Below, in pieces: positions 29,459-37,525 of a DNA stretch of 64,000 bases. Each line of letters starts with the position of its first letter. Position 1 is the first letter of the stretch. Origin of the DNA: an uncultured Prevotella sp. (GTDB lineage: Bacteria; Bacteroidota; Bacteroidia; Bacteroidales; Bacteroidaceae). The notes beneath the pieces were generated by a model. That model ran no database searches. It was not told the origin of the DNA and was given only the letters and a program-made list of their open reading frames with translations. Where the stretch lies: assembly GCA_900315545.1 (NCBI GenBank), contig OMZM01000005.1:1-64000 (forward strand), read 5' to 3'. The translations under genes were made by a program, and so were the position numbers.

Positions 29459-29637
29459 TTCGTTTTGAAATTTAGTCTGCTTGAGGGCTGTTTCTCTTGT
29501 TCTTCAACGTCCACACCCGGACATTTACTCAACCTGTTTTCAACAATTCTCCAGCAAAACTGTTTATAAAATACTTTGTTTCATTAAGCCTTGAGTTCAT
29601 CGCCTTCTCCGGTTCTAATCTCTCGGCTGTTTCGGCA

Positions 29638-30018
29638 TTACTTCTTTGCCTTTGGACGTTTAGCTCCGTACTTAGAACGGCGTTGTGTTCGGCTTGCCAC
29701 ACCAGCGGTATCAAGCGTACCACGAACGATGTGATAACGTACACCTGGAAGGTCCTTAACACGTCCTCCACGAACAAGCACGATGCTGTGTTCCTGCAAG
29801 TTGTGTCCCTCTCCTGGAATGTAAGAGTTCACTTCCTTTTGGTTTGTTAAACGTACACGGGCAACTTTTCTCATTGCCGAATTAGGCTTTTTAGGTGTTG
29901 TTGTGTAGACACGAACACAAACGCCACGACGCTGTGGACATGAGTCCAGAGCTGGCGACTTGCTCTTTTCTACGAGCACCTTTCTGCCTTTTCTTACTAA
30001 CTGTTGAATAGTAGGCAT
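29638..30018 (-). CDS. rpsL: 30S ribosomal protein S12
   Basis: S12 controls decoding accuracy and is the streptomycin-resistance target. Its 126 residues include [20 protein letters not shown] and [20 protein letters not shown]. The Lys in TPKKPNS and the Lys of [12 protein letters not shown]-type sequence match wild-type sensitive alleles. It is the first gene of the str cluster. Confidence 0.99.
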   Translation of the reverse strand: MPTIQQLVRKGRKVLVEKSKSPALDSCPQRRGVCVRVYTTTPKKPNSAMRKVARVRLTNQKEVNSYIPGEGHNLQEHSIVLVRGGRVKDLPGVRYHIVRGTLDTAGVASRTQRRSKYGAKRPKAKK

Positions 30019-30098
30019 AATTTTACTTTTTTAATTTATATATTTTGTTTATTGTTTGTCTATGTATACAATGCGACCATATAGGTCAATTCGGGCTG

Positions 30099-30106
30099 CA
30101 AAATTA
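30099..30106 (-). promoter_or_regulatory. -7 element of the str operon promoter
   Basis: The minus strand reads TAATTTTG about 80 bp upstream of rpsL. The -33 region is AT-rich without a clear TTG. The leader contains a small stem at GACCATATAGGTC. Confidence 0.5.
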
Positions 30107-30434
30107 CGGACTTTTATTTAAAACACCTAATTATATTGCATTTACACACGTCATTTTCTTGTTTATTTATAATTATATAACCCGCGTTAACACAAATTAA
30201 AATAACTTTCGTCATATCAAACGCTTTTTCCTGTATTATTCTGAGGTATGTAACTGGTTACTTTTCGTTTAATTTCGTTGCAAATTCACTACTTATATCA
30301 TCTGCCAAAGCGTATTTCTCTGCAAGACACAGAGTGTATATTTGCATTATCTACATGAACAACAGTATATATATATTATATATTAATGTACGCGCGTAAG
30401 CGCATATTGTTACCATTACGCTTTATCGTGCCGT
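30107..30434. other. Non-coding gap between the rpsL promoter and lpxH
   Basis: This AT-rich stretch holds no gene. It contains a perfect dyad GTAACTGGTTAC at 30249-30260, a short stem CTCTG/CAGAG near 30320, and a run of alternating AT near 30370. I found no clear terminator for lpxH. Confidence 0.5.
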
Positions 30435-31199
30435 TCAGAATTGGCTTTCCCCTTCTTCATATTCCGACAGCAACAGGTGTTCCCCATCAAAGACAACGTA
30501 TGTGAACTGAGTAATCCAGTCGCCCACTATCAGCATTCTCGATTTTCTCGAAAGCATCAGATCCAGTTCTATATGCCTGTGTCCGTATATGAAATAGTCA
30601 ATATCCTGATGTGTTTTCAGGTAGTCTTTCGTAAATAGAACAAGCTCCTCCTTATCCTCGCCCATGTATGGCGGTTCACTTCCGTCTACTCTTTTCAAAC
30701 GACTGTGCTTTGCCCAGTTCATGCCGAATGATATTCCCCATCTCGGATGCAGTGCGCTGAAAAGCCACTGACACACGCGACTGTGGAATATTGCCCTCAG
30801 TATCTTGAATTTCCTGTCCTTGCCTCCGAGTCCGTCGCCATGAGCGAGGAAGAACACCTTGTCTCCTATCTCGCACGTCAGCGGCTGTCTGTGGACTATC
30901 ACACCGCATTCCTTTTCAAGATAGCCATACGTCCATATATCATGGTTTCCTGTAAAGAAATGCACTTCTACTCCATTGTCTGTCAGTTCCGACAGTTTTC
31001 CCAAGAATCGCGTATAACCTTTTGGAACAACGTGTTTGTATTCATACCAAAAGTCAAACATGTCTCCGAGCAGATATATGGCTGATGCCTTGTCTTTTAT
31101 TTTGTCAAGAAATCTTACCAGCCTCCGCTCCTGCATTCGTCCGTGCGCTATTGCCAGCGAACCGAGATGTGCATCTGAAAGGAAATATACGTTTTTCAT
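30435..31199 (-). CDS. lpxH: UDP-2,3-diacylglucosamine hydrolase
   Basis: It cleaves UDP-2,3-diacylglucosamine to lipid X and UMP in lipid A synthesis at the inner membrane face. The 254-residue metallophosphoesterase shows the motifs SDAHLG (Asp9, His11), LLGDMFDFW (Asp46), TGNHD (85-87), LAHGDG (His120) and YGHRHIE. No signal peptide is seen. It is the last gene in the efp-GT2-radC-MIP18-lpxH run, 20 bp after its neighbour. Confidence 0.93.
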   Translation of the reverse strand: MKNVYFLSDAHLGSLAIAHGRMQERRLVRFLDKIKDKASAIYLLGDMFDFWYEYKHVVPKGYTRFLGKLSELTDNGVEVHFFTGNHDIWTYGYLEKECGVIVHRQPLTCEIGDKVFFLAHGDGLGGKDRKFKILRAIFHSRVCQWLFSALHPRWGISFGMNWAKHSRLKRVDGSEPPYMGEDKEELVLFTKDYLKTHQDIDYFIYGHRHIELDLMLSRKSRMLIVGDWITQFTYVVFDGEHLLLSEYEEGESQF

Positions 31200-31219
31200 T
31201 GTCTGTCCGTTTTATAAGT

Positions 31220-31540
31220 TTAGTCGAATCCGAGCTCCACGCGGGCTTCCTCGCTCATCATGCTATAGTCCCAGATAGGCTCGAACACGAGGTTTATGTT
31301 TGCCTCCTTTATTTTCCCGATGCTTTCTATTTTTGTCTTCACGTCGCCGACGATATAGTCTGCCGCAGGGCAGTTGGGCGCGGTGAGAGTCATGTCTACG
31401 TCCACGCAATAGTCGTCCTTTACGTCTATCTTGTATATCATGCCCAAGTTCCACACGTCGACGGGTATTTCCGGGTCGTACACTGTTTTCAGCACTTCGA
31501 CTATTTCTTCTTCTATATGCGTTTTTTCTTCCTGATTCAT
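31220..31540 (-). CDS. MIP18 (DUF59) family iron-sulfur assembly factor
   Basis: The 106-residue protein contains the family motifs TVYDPEIPVDVWNLGMIY and TLTAPNCPAAD, with the conserved Cys. Members of this family (SufT, PaaD-like, MIP18) assist Fe-S cluster maturation. In Bacteroidetes a stand-alone copy is often close to suf genes; here it lies between radC and lpxH, so its client cannot be inferred from context. Confidence 0.88.
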   Translation of the reverse strand: MNQEEKTHIEEEIVEVLKTVYDPEIPVDVWNLGMIYKIDVKDDYCVDVDMTLTAPNCPAADYIVGDVKTKIESIGKIKEANINLVFEPIWDYSMMSEEARVELGFD

Positions 31541-31564
31541 TTCTTGCTTGTTGTTTTGTTCCTA

Positions 31565-32254
31565 CTACAGTCTGCCACTTTCACTGTATGAGAAGTAGGC
31601 TCCGTCGGTTACGATAATATGGTCGAGGAACAATATCCTCATTGTGTCGCACGCATTCTTCACTTTCTCAGTCAGCCTGTCGTCGTCGCGGCTCGGTCTC
31701 GGATTGTTCGAGGGATGGTTATGGCACAAGGCTACGACCGTTGCATTTTTCAGCAGTGCCTCCTTAATTATTATTCTCACGTCGACTGCCGTTTCCGTTA
31801 TTCCGCCGTGAGAGATGCACTTATAGTCTATCAGTTTATAGTTTCTGTTCATCAGCACTATCCATGCCTCCTCCACGTCGCTGTCCTGCACCTTGCTGTG
31901 TATCAGTTCGTAGATAGCCTGTGCGCTGCCCATGTCCCTTCGTTCCTCCAGTTTCTCGCGCTGCCTGCGCTTGCCGAGTTCCACTGCCGCCATTATCGTG
32001 ATAGCCTTTGCTTCGCCTATTCCGTTATATCTGCACAGGTCTTCCTTCGAGAATTTTCCGAGTGTATTCAGGTTGTTGTTGCAGTCGTTCAGCACGCGCT
32101 GCATCAGCGCTACAGACGTTTCCTTAGCCGAGCCCGAGCCTATGAGTATAGCCAACAGCTCGGCATCGGTCAGTGCGCCGGCACCCAGTCTGCTGAGTTT
32201 CTCGCGCGGACGGTCCTCCTCATTCCATTCTTTTATGTTCAGTTTCTCTGCCAT
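31565..32254 (-). CDS. radC: RadC-family JAB-domain protein
   Basis: RadC proteins carry a helix-hairpin-helix N-terminal part and a C-terminal JAB metalloprotease-like domain. The cellular role is unsettled despite the DNA-repair name. Visible are LSRLGAGALTDAELLAILIGSG, YNGIGEAKA (HhH) and the metal motif in CHNHPSNNPRPSRDD with the upstream Glu. I chose the ATG of MAEKLNIKEW (229 residues). A GTG two codons upstream would overlap the stop of the preceding glycosyltransferase gene. Confidence 0.93.
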   Translation of the reverse strand: MAEKLNIKEWNEEDRPREKLSRLGAGALTDAELLAILIGSGSAKETSVALMQRVLNDCNNNLNTLGKFSKEDLCRYNGIGEAKAITIMAAVELGKRRQREKLEERRDMGSAQAIYELIHSKVQDSDVEEAWIVLMNRNYKLIDYKCISHGGITETAVDVRIIIKEALLKNATVVALCHNHPSNNPRPSRDDDRLTEKVKNACDTMRILFLDHIIVTDGAYFSYSESGRL

Positions 32255-32256
32255 TA

Positions 32257-33300
32257 TCACTTGTAGAACGTCTGTTCAAAAGCCTGAAACTCATCTTTCT
32301 TTTTTACACAGCGCAGCCACCACGCCTGCAGAAATCCCGTTCCGTAGCCCATCAGCTGCACGAATGCGGCTCCGACGCTCAGCAGTCCTATCTTTGCCGA
32401 CTTGTTCTTCATTGCCGAGTCGACGAAAATCATCATGCAGTATGCCATCAGCAGCAACAGCGGTATTGCCATTACCAGAGTCCACGTCTGTCGGTTTGCC
32501 GGGTCGTAGTGCATCATTGCCCTTCCGACGGCAGCCACGAGTATCATCAGGCACGTTCCCACCGTAAAGACGGCAGGCAGCAGGTGTACAGCTTTCAGCG
32601 ATTCGGGGTATTTCCTGTATAGGTTTATCCTTGCTATTCCGCTGTTGAACACCTGTCGGAAGAACTTTCTGAAGTCCGTGCGCCTCTTGTGCCACACCCA
32701 CGCTTCTGGGAAAAGCCTGCATCGGCATCCTGCCTTGAAGATTCTGATAGAGAAGTCTATGTCTTCGCCGAAGCGCATCTTCGAGAATCCTCCGAGCCTT
32801 TTGTAGACGTCGGCGCGTATTCCCATGTTGAACGAGCGCGGGTAGAACTTGTCGAGTTTCTTCTTTCCGCCGCGTATTCCGCCTGTCGTGAAGAACGACG
32901 TCATCGAGTATGATATGGCTTTCTGCACGGGTGTGAACGAGTCGTGTGCCGCGTCTGGTCCTCCGAAGGCATCGGCTTCCTCGCGCCGCAGTTCGTTGTC
33001 TACAGCCTCCAGGTATGTTCTTGGCAGCACCACGTCGCTGTCGAGCACGATGAGGTATTCGCCGTTTGCGCGTTCCGCTCCGTAGTTTCGGCTTTGTCCA
33101 GGTCCGCTGTTCGGCTTGCCGTAGTAGTGCAGGTCGAGCTTGCCGTCGTATTTCCGGCACACGTCTTCGCATGTCGTCGACGACCCATCTTCGACAATGA
33201 CCACCTCAAAGTCTGAGATGGTCTGTGTCGTTAGGCTTTGCAACAACTCGTCCACTTCGTCGGGACGGTTGTATACAGGTACTATGATGGAATATTTCAT
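32257..33300 (-). CDS. Family 2 glycosyltransferase with C-terminal membrane segments
   Basis: The 347-residue protein has an N-terminal GT-A domain: SIIVPVYNRPDEVDELLQSL, VIVEDGSS, and the metal-binding LDSDVVL (about 90-96). Hydrophobic segments follow near 245-260 and 275-310, anchoring it in the inner membrane. It probably transfers a sugar to a lipid-linked or surface glycan; donor and acceptor are unknown. Its ATG overlaps the efp stop (ATGA), so the two are translationally coupled. Confidence 0.88.
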   Translation of the reverse strand: MKYSIIVPVYNRPDEVDELLQSLTTQTISDFEVVIVEDGSSTTCEDVCRKYDGKLDLHYYGKPNSGPGQSRNYGAERANGEYLIVLDSDVVLPRTYLEAVDNELRREEADAFGGPDAAHDSFTPVQKAISYSMTSFFTTGGIRGGKKKLDKFYPRSFNMGIRADVYKRLGGFSKMRFGEDIDFSIRIFKAGCRCRLFPEAWVWHKRRTDFRKFFRQVFNSGIARINLYRKYPESLKAVHLLPAVFTVGTCLMILVAAVGRAMMHYDPANRQTWTLVMAIPLLLLMAYCMMIFVDSAMKNKSAKIGLLSVGAAFVQLMGYGTGFLQAWWLRCVKKKDEFQAFEQTFYK

Positions 33301-33863
33301 TCTTTTACGCGCTGCAAGTAGCTGCCGTCGCGTGTGTCCACCTGTATGAGGTCGCCCTCGTTGATGAACAGGGGCACGCGCACTTCCACGCCTGTTTCCA
33401 GTGTTGCCGGCTTTGTTGCGTTTGTTGCGGTGTCGCCCTTCACTCCCGGCTCAGAGTGTGTGATGCGCAGGTTGGTCTTAACTGGCATTTCGGCATAGAG
33501 TATTGTGTTTGTGTCGGCATCGCTGACAACTTCCACTACGTCGCCTTCCTTCATGAAGTCGACGCCAGTGATGAGGTCTTTGGCGATAGGAATCTGGTCG
33601 AAAGTTTCCTGGTTCATGAAGATGTAGTCCTGTCCTTCAAGGTAGAGATACTGGTATGAACGGCGCTCCACGCGTACGTCTTCCAGAGCCTCACCGATGT
33701 TGAAACGCTTTTCGAGCACGCGTCCGCTAACCACGTCTTTCAGTGTTGTGCGCATGATAGTGTTTCCTTTTCCTGGCTTAACGTGCAGGAAGTCGATACA
33801 GAAATAGAGCTTGCCGTCCATGCGGATGCAAGTACCTTTTTTGATGTCTTGTGATTTGATCAT
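33297..33863 (-). CDS. efp: Translation elongation factor P
   Basis: EF-P relieves ribosome stalling at proline runs. I chose the ATG of MIKSQDIKKGTCIRMDGK (188 residues); an upstream extension of the frame is not family-like. The KOW-like domain I carries HVKPGKGN, whose lysine (about 32) is the position modified in many EF-P proteins. The two OB domains follow. It leads an operon of five genes. Confidence 0.97.
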   Translation of the reverse strand: MIKSQDIKKGTCIRMDGKLYFCIDFLHVKPGKGNTIMRTTLKDVVSGRVLEKRFNIGEALEDVRVERRSYQYLYLEGQDYIFMNQETFDQIPIAKDLITGVDFMKEGDVVEVVSDADTNTILYAEMPVKTNLRITHSEPGVKGDTATNATKPATLETGVEVRVPLFINEGDLIQVDTRDGSYLQRVKE

Positions 33864-33920
33864 GATTGATATTGTTTTTATTTTTAGAAATTTGTTCCTT
33901 ACATTATTAAAATAACGCTG

Positions 33921-33928
33921 CAAAGGTA
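33921..33928 (-). promoter_or_regulatory. -7 element of the efp operon promoter
   Basis: The minus strand reads TACCTTTG about 60 bp upstream of efp. It is divergent from the rpmH promoter, with about 50 bp between them. Confidence 0.55.
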
Positions 33929-33978
33929 CGATAAATATCGAAAAAACATAAAAATATCTGCTAAAAAACTCATATTTT

Positions 33979-34009
33979 TTTGTTATTTCAAAAGAAATGA
34001 CTACTTTTG
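33979..34009 (+). promoter_or_regulatory. rpmH promoter
   Basis: TTTG, 19 bp, TACTTTTG: a near-ideal Bacteroidetes promoter. Transcription should start near 34016, giving a leader of about 83 nt. Confidence 0.75.
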
Positions 34010-34015
34010 CAGCCC

Positions 34016-34060
34016 GAAGTGCTTTCTTTATCTACTTCCGGATGCATCGGAATGCACTTC
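34016..34060 (+). ncRNA. Candidate structured leader of rpmH
   Basis: A nested hairpin begins about where the transcript starts. The outer arms are GAAGTGC (34016-34022) and GCACTTC (34054-34060); the inner arms are TTCCG and CGGAA. The AAGTGC...GCACTT pairing and a loop octamer GCATCGGA are also in the rplC leader. A regulatory role is inference. Confidence 0.45.
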
Positions 34061-34098
34061 TCAGACGATAATAATAACAATAAAAATAACAGAAAACG

Positions 34099-34254
34099 AT
34101 GAAAAGAACATTTCAGCCTCACAACCGTAGACGTGTAAACAAGCACGGTTTCCGCGAGAGAATGGCAACTAAGAACGGTCGCCGCGTATTGTCAGCACGC
34201 CGTGCGAAGGGACGCAAAAAGTTGTCTGTTTCTTCAGAAAATCACGGAAAGTAA
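34099..34254 (+). CDS. rpmH: 50S ribosomal protein L34
   Basis: This short gene reads [21 protein letters not shown]..., followed by [17 protein letters not shown], an unmistakable L34 of 51 residues. It stands alone, divergent from efp, not next to dnaA or rnpA as in many other phyla. Confidence 0.98.
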   Translation: MKRTFQPHNRRRVNKHGFRERMATKNGRRVLSARRAKGRKKLSVSSENHGK

Positions 34255-34309
34255 ATTTCCGTTTATTAAGGAAATCATCGCGGCAGCATGAGTCTGCCGT
34301 ACTGGCAGA

Positions 34310-34340
34310 CAGGAGAAGAGATATCTTTTCCTGTTCTATT
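34310..34340 (+). terminator. Probable rpmH terminator
   Basis: A hairpin CAGGAGAAGA...TCTTTTCCTG with one internal bulge or mismatch is followed by TTCTATTTT. It lies 55 bp after the rpmH stop. Confidence 0.55.
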
Positions 34341-34369
34341 TTATTGTCCTTACATTGCGCCGGAAACGT

Positions 34370-34408
34370 CATGCGGCAGGCAGCCGTGCGCTTTTTGCCA
34401 GCCGCATG
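34370..34408. repeat. GC-rich inverted repeat between rpmH and the PASTA gene
   Basis: Arms CATGCGGC-A-GGCA and TGCC-A-GCCGCATG form a 12-bp stem with one A-A mismatch around a 13-nt loop. There is no T-run on either side, so it is not a standard terminator. Confidence 0.6.
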
Positions 34409-34434
34409 AAAGCCCGCGCCCGACTGTCTCTGAT

Positions 34435-34539
34435 TTACAAATAAGCCGTAATGCTGTTACAAATAGTCCGTAACAGCGTGACAGATAGTCTGTAACACTT
34501 TTACAGGCACTCTGTAATACGATTACAAAACGCTTTCTG
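34435..34539 (+). repeat. Phased dyad array, TTAC-N9-GTAA at 22-bp pitch
   Basis: Four 17-bp dyads occur at 34435, 34457, 34479 and 34501: TTACAAATAAGCCGTAA, TTACAAATAGTCCGTAA, TGACAGATAGTCTGTAA and TTACAGGCACTCTGTAA. A degenerate fifth starts at 34523. The pitch is exactly 22 bp. The last unit ends about 75 bp upstream of the promoter of the PASTA gene. It looks like an ordered set of sites for a dimeric DNA-binding protein; no binder is known. Confidence 0.8.
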
Positions 34540-34613
34540 AAAATTAATAATTGACCAACAGCCGACAGAAGCATGCCTTTGCATGCGTCAAAAGTCTTTA
34601 AAACATTATATTA

Positions 34614-34645
34614 TTTGGATGTTTGAGTTTTTATTCTTACCTTTG
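34614..34645 (+). promoter_or_regulatory. Promoter of the PASTA-rluD-ddl run
   Basis: TTTG (34614-34617), 20 bp, TACCTTTG (34638-34645), 24 bp before the ATG of the PASTA gene. Confidence 0.75.
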
Positions 34646-34669
34646 TCAGCAATATAGAATTAACAGACA

Positions 34670-35350
34670 ATGAAGATAGGTGTGTTTTTTTCGAAACTGA
34701 AAAGCCGCCACCTGTGGGGCAACCTCGCAGCAATGGCTTTACTCATAACGCTCATCATCCTCGCCGTTAGGTATGGACTCGACTTCTACACCAATCACGG
34801 CAAGGTTGTTGAAGTGCCCAACCTGATACACAAAAGCTACGGCGAATCCGTAGAACTGCTCGACGAGGTAGACCTGCAAATGGTCGTCAGCGACACGGGC
34901 TACGTCAAGTCGCTGCCTGCCGACTGCATACTCGAACAGTCGCTGGCACCAGGCTCAGGCGTCAAGCCGGGCAGAATAGTCTACGTAACCATCAACTCGG
35001 CTCACTCGCCGACGCTCACCATACCCGACATCATCGACAACAGCTCTTACCGCGAGGCTTACATGAAGCTGAAAGCTATGGGCTTCAAGCTCGCACCGCC
35101 AGAGTTTATTCCGGGCGAGAAAGACTGGGTCTACGGCATAAAATACCGCAACAAGCAAGTGGCTGCCGGCGACCGCGTGTCGATAGAAGAGCTGCTGATA
35201 CTGCAAGTGGGCGACGGCAGGCGCGACCTGAACGACTCTGTGGCATACATCGACCCCGTATATGAAGAAGAGGACGCGGAGGTCAGCACCGAAAAGCCAG
35301 CCGAGAGCAGCGAGGAAGACGACTTTGAAGTGGTTACAGGACCGGAATAA
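34670..35350 (+). CDS. Membrane-anchored PASTA-domain protein
   Basis: The 226-residue protein has a short cytoplasmic N-terminus, one transmembrane helix (about 18-37) and two periplasmic PASTA domains (about 45-112 and 115-180), with VPNLIHKSYGESVELL and IPDIIDNSSYREAYMKLKAMGFKL as the domain starts. An acidic tail of ~40 residues follows. PASTA domains bind peptidoglycan fragments. There is no kinase or penicillin-binding domain. It precedes a ddl-containing run, which supports a cell-wall link. The phased dyad array lies upstream. Confidence 0.88.
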   Translation: MKIGVFFSKLKSRHLWGNLAAMALLITLIILAVRYGLDFYTNHGKVVEVPNLIHKSYGESVELLDEVDLQMVVSDTGYVKSLPADCILEQSLAPGSGVKPGRIVYVTINSAHSPTLTIPDIIDNSSYREAYMKLKAMGFKLAPPEFIPGEKDWVYGIKYRNKQVAAGDRVSIEELLILQVGDGRRDLNDSVAYIDPVYEEEDAEVSTEKPAESSEEDDFEVVTGPE

Positions 35351-35370
35351 TAAAACCATCAGACTAAACC

Positions 35371-36429
35371 ATGAGCGACATAAACAACACTATGACAGAC
35401 AGTTTGCTCGACGACGAGGAACAGCAACTATACGAACACTTCCGCATCGTAGCCGATGCCGGACAGGTGCCGCTGCGCGTCGACAAGTTCATGGCAGAAC
35501 ACCTGCCACACTCTTCGCGCAACCGCATACAGAAAGCCGCCGACAGTGGCTTCGTGCATGCCAACAACCGAGCCGTGAAGAGCAACTACAAGGTGCGTCC
35601 GGGCGACGTCATCACGCTCATGCTCGACCGCCCGCAGAACGACTCTACGATATACCCCGAAGACATACCGCTCGACATCGTCTACGAAGACTCTGAACTC
35701 ATGGTGGTCAACAAGCCTGCCGGAATGGTCGTACATCCAGGCTGCGGCAACTTCTCGGGCACGCTCATCAACGCCGTAGCATGGCACATGAAGGACGACA
35801 AGACATTCGACGCCAACAATCCGGAGGTAGGACTGGTGCACCGCATAGACAAAGACACCAGCGGACTGCTCGTGGTTGCCAAGACGCCCGAAGCCAAGTC
35901 GGAACTCGGACTGCAGTTCTTCAACAAGACAACCCACCGCAGCTACATCGCCCTCGTATGGGCAAACTTCGCGGAAGACGAAGGGCGCATAGAAGGAAAC
36001 ATAGGACGCGACCCGAAAGACCGCCTGCGCATGGCAGTATTCCCACCCGGCTCCGACATTGGAAAGCCTGCCGTTACGCACTACCGCGTGGTGGAACGCT
36101 TCGGCTATACAACGCTCGTGGAATGCAGGCTCGAGACAGGCAGGACACACCAGATACGCGCACACATGCGCCACATAGGACACCCGATGTTTGCCGACGA
36201 GCGATACGGAGGTATGGAAATACTGCGCGGAGAGCGCACCAGTTCATACAAGGCTTACATAAACAACTGCTTCAAGCTGTGCCCGCGACAGGCGCTGCAC
36301 GCACAGACACTCGGCTTCGTACACCCGAAGACACACAAGCAGATGGACTTCTCAGTGCCTGTGCCCGACGACATGCAGGCGCTGATAGAGAAATGGAGAA
36401 ACCTGAAAGCCAACTGGAAATATGAATAA
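35371..36429 (+). CDS. RluD-type 23S rRNA pseudouridine synthase
   Basis: The 352-residue enzyme isomerises uridine to pseudouridine in RNA. It has an S4 RNA-binding domain (about 35-90: VDKFMAEHLPHSSRNRIQKA) and the RluA/RluD catalytic domain with HRIDKDTSGLLV (catalytic Asp about 160) and GRTHQIRAHMRHIGHP. RluD is the best guess, but RluA/C-type target sites cannot be excluded. It lies 20 bp after the PASTA gene and 40 bp before ddl. Confidence 0.92.
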   Translation: MSDINNTMTDSLLDDEEQQLYEHFRIVADAGQVPLRVDKFMAEHLPHSSRNRIQKAADSGFVHANNRAVKSNYKVRPGDVITLMLDRPQNDSTIYPEDIPLDIVYEDSELMVVNKPAGMVVHPGCGNFSGTLINAVAWHMKDDKTFDANNPEVGLVHRIDKDTSGLLVVAKTPEAKSELGLQFFNKTTHRSYIALVWANFAEDEGRIEGNIGRDPKDRLRMAVFPPGSDIGKPAVTHYRVVERFGYTTLVECRLETGRTHQIRAHMRHIGHPMFADERYGGMEILRGERTSSYKAYINNCFKLCPRQALHAQTLGFVHPKTHKQMDFSVPVPDDMQALIEKWRNLKANWKYE

Positions 36430-36469
36430 CAACAGAACAAGATAACTCGTAAACAATAAAACAAACAAT

Positions 36470-37471
36470 ATGAAAAACCAAAAACGCATCATTGCCATCG
36501 TCTGCGGTGGCGACTCGTCGGAACACGACGTATCTATACGCTCAGGAAAGGCGCTCTACTCTTTCTTCGACAAGCAGAGATATGATGTCTATCTCGTTGA
36601 AGTGAAAGGAACAAACTGGAAAGTTTGGCTCGAAGACGGCACTACTGCACCTGTCGACCTGAACGACTTTTCGTTTAGAAATAACGACAAGAAGGTTATC
36701 TTCGACTATGCCTACATTACAATTCACGGCACTCCGGGCGAAAACGGAATACTGCAAGGCTACTTCGACCTGCTGCACCTGCCTTACAGCACCAGCGGCG
36801 TACTCGTGGAAGCCATGACGTTCGACAAGTTCGTGCTCAACCAATATCTGCGCGGATATGGCGTGAGGGTGGCTGAAAGCGTACTCATACGCAGGGGACA
36901 GGAGAACAACATCGACAAAGACGAGATAGTGAAGACCGTAGGAATGCCGTGCTTCGTCAAGCCCGTGAACGACGGCAGCAGCTTCGGAGTATCGAAGGTG
37001 AAGAATGCCGACCAGCTCGCTCCGGCACTGAGAAATGCCATGATGCAGAGCGACGAGGTGATGATAGAATCATACCTCGACGGTACGGAAATAACCGTAG
37101 GATGCTACAAGACTAAGGAAAAGACCGTAACGTTCCCCGTAACGGAGATTGCCACAAACAACGAGTTCTTCGACTACGATGCGAAATACAACGGACAGGT
37201 GGACGAAATCACTCCGGCACGCATACCGGACGACCTCGCAAAACGAGCACAGGCACTGACGTCTGCCATCTACGACATACTGCACTGCAACGGTATAATA
37301 CGCATCGACTACATCGTTACCAAGGGCGACGACGGCAAGGACAAGATAAACATGCTCGAAGTGAACACTACGCCTGGAATGACTGAGGCGAGCCTCGTGC
37401 CACAGCAGGTAAGGGCGGCAGGACTGAACATTACCGACGTGCTGACCGACATAGTGGAAAACCAGTTCTAA
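36470..37471 (+). CDS. ddl: D-alanine--D-alanine ligase
   Basis: It makes D-Ala-D-Ala for peptidoglycan precursors in the cytoplasm. The 333-residue ATP-grasp protein contains VCGGDSSEHDVSIRSGKAL, HGTPGENGILQGYFDLL, KPVNDGSSFGVSKV and the metal-binding EVNTTPGMTEASLVPQQ. It follows the pseudouridine synthase and precedes an acyltransferase gene. Confidence 0.96.
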   Translation: MKNQKRIIAIVCGGDSSEHDVSIRSGKALYSFFDKQRYDVYLVEVKGTNWKVWLEDGTTAPVDLNDFSFRNNDKKVIFDYAYITIHGTPGENGILQGYFDLLHLPYSTSGVLVEAMTFDKFVLNQYLRGYGVRVAESVLIRRGQENNIDKDEIVKTVGMPCFVKPVNDGSSFGVSKVKNADQLAPALRNAMMQSDEVMIESYLDGTEITVGCYKTKEKTVTFPVTEIATNNEFFDYDAKYNGQVDEITPARIPDDLAKRAQALTSAIYDILHCNGIIRIDYIVTKGDDGKDKINMLEVNTTPGMTEASLVPQQVRAAGLNITDVLTDIVENQF

Positions 37472-37525
37472 AACGTCGCGGCAACAGCCAACAGACATAT
37501 AAACATCAACGACATTCATATCGAA

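Noticed and set aside
34370-34408. Intrinsic terminator at the GC-rich stem
   Set aside because: No T-run follows the stem on either strand, and a better rpmH terminator lies at 34310.
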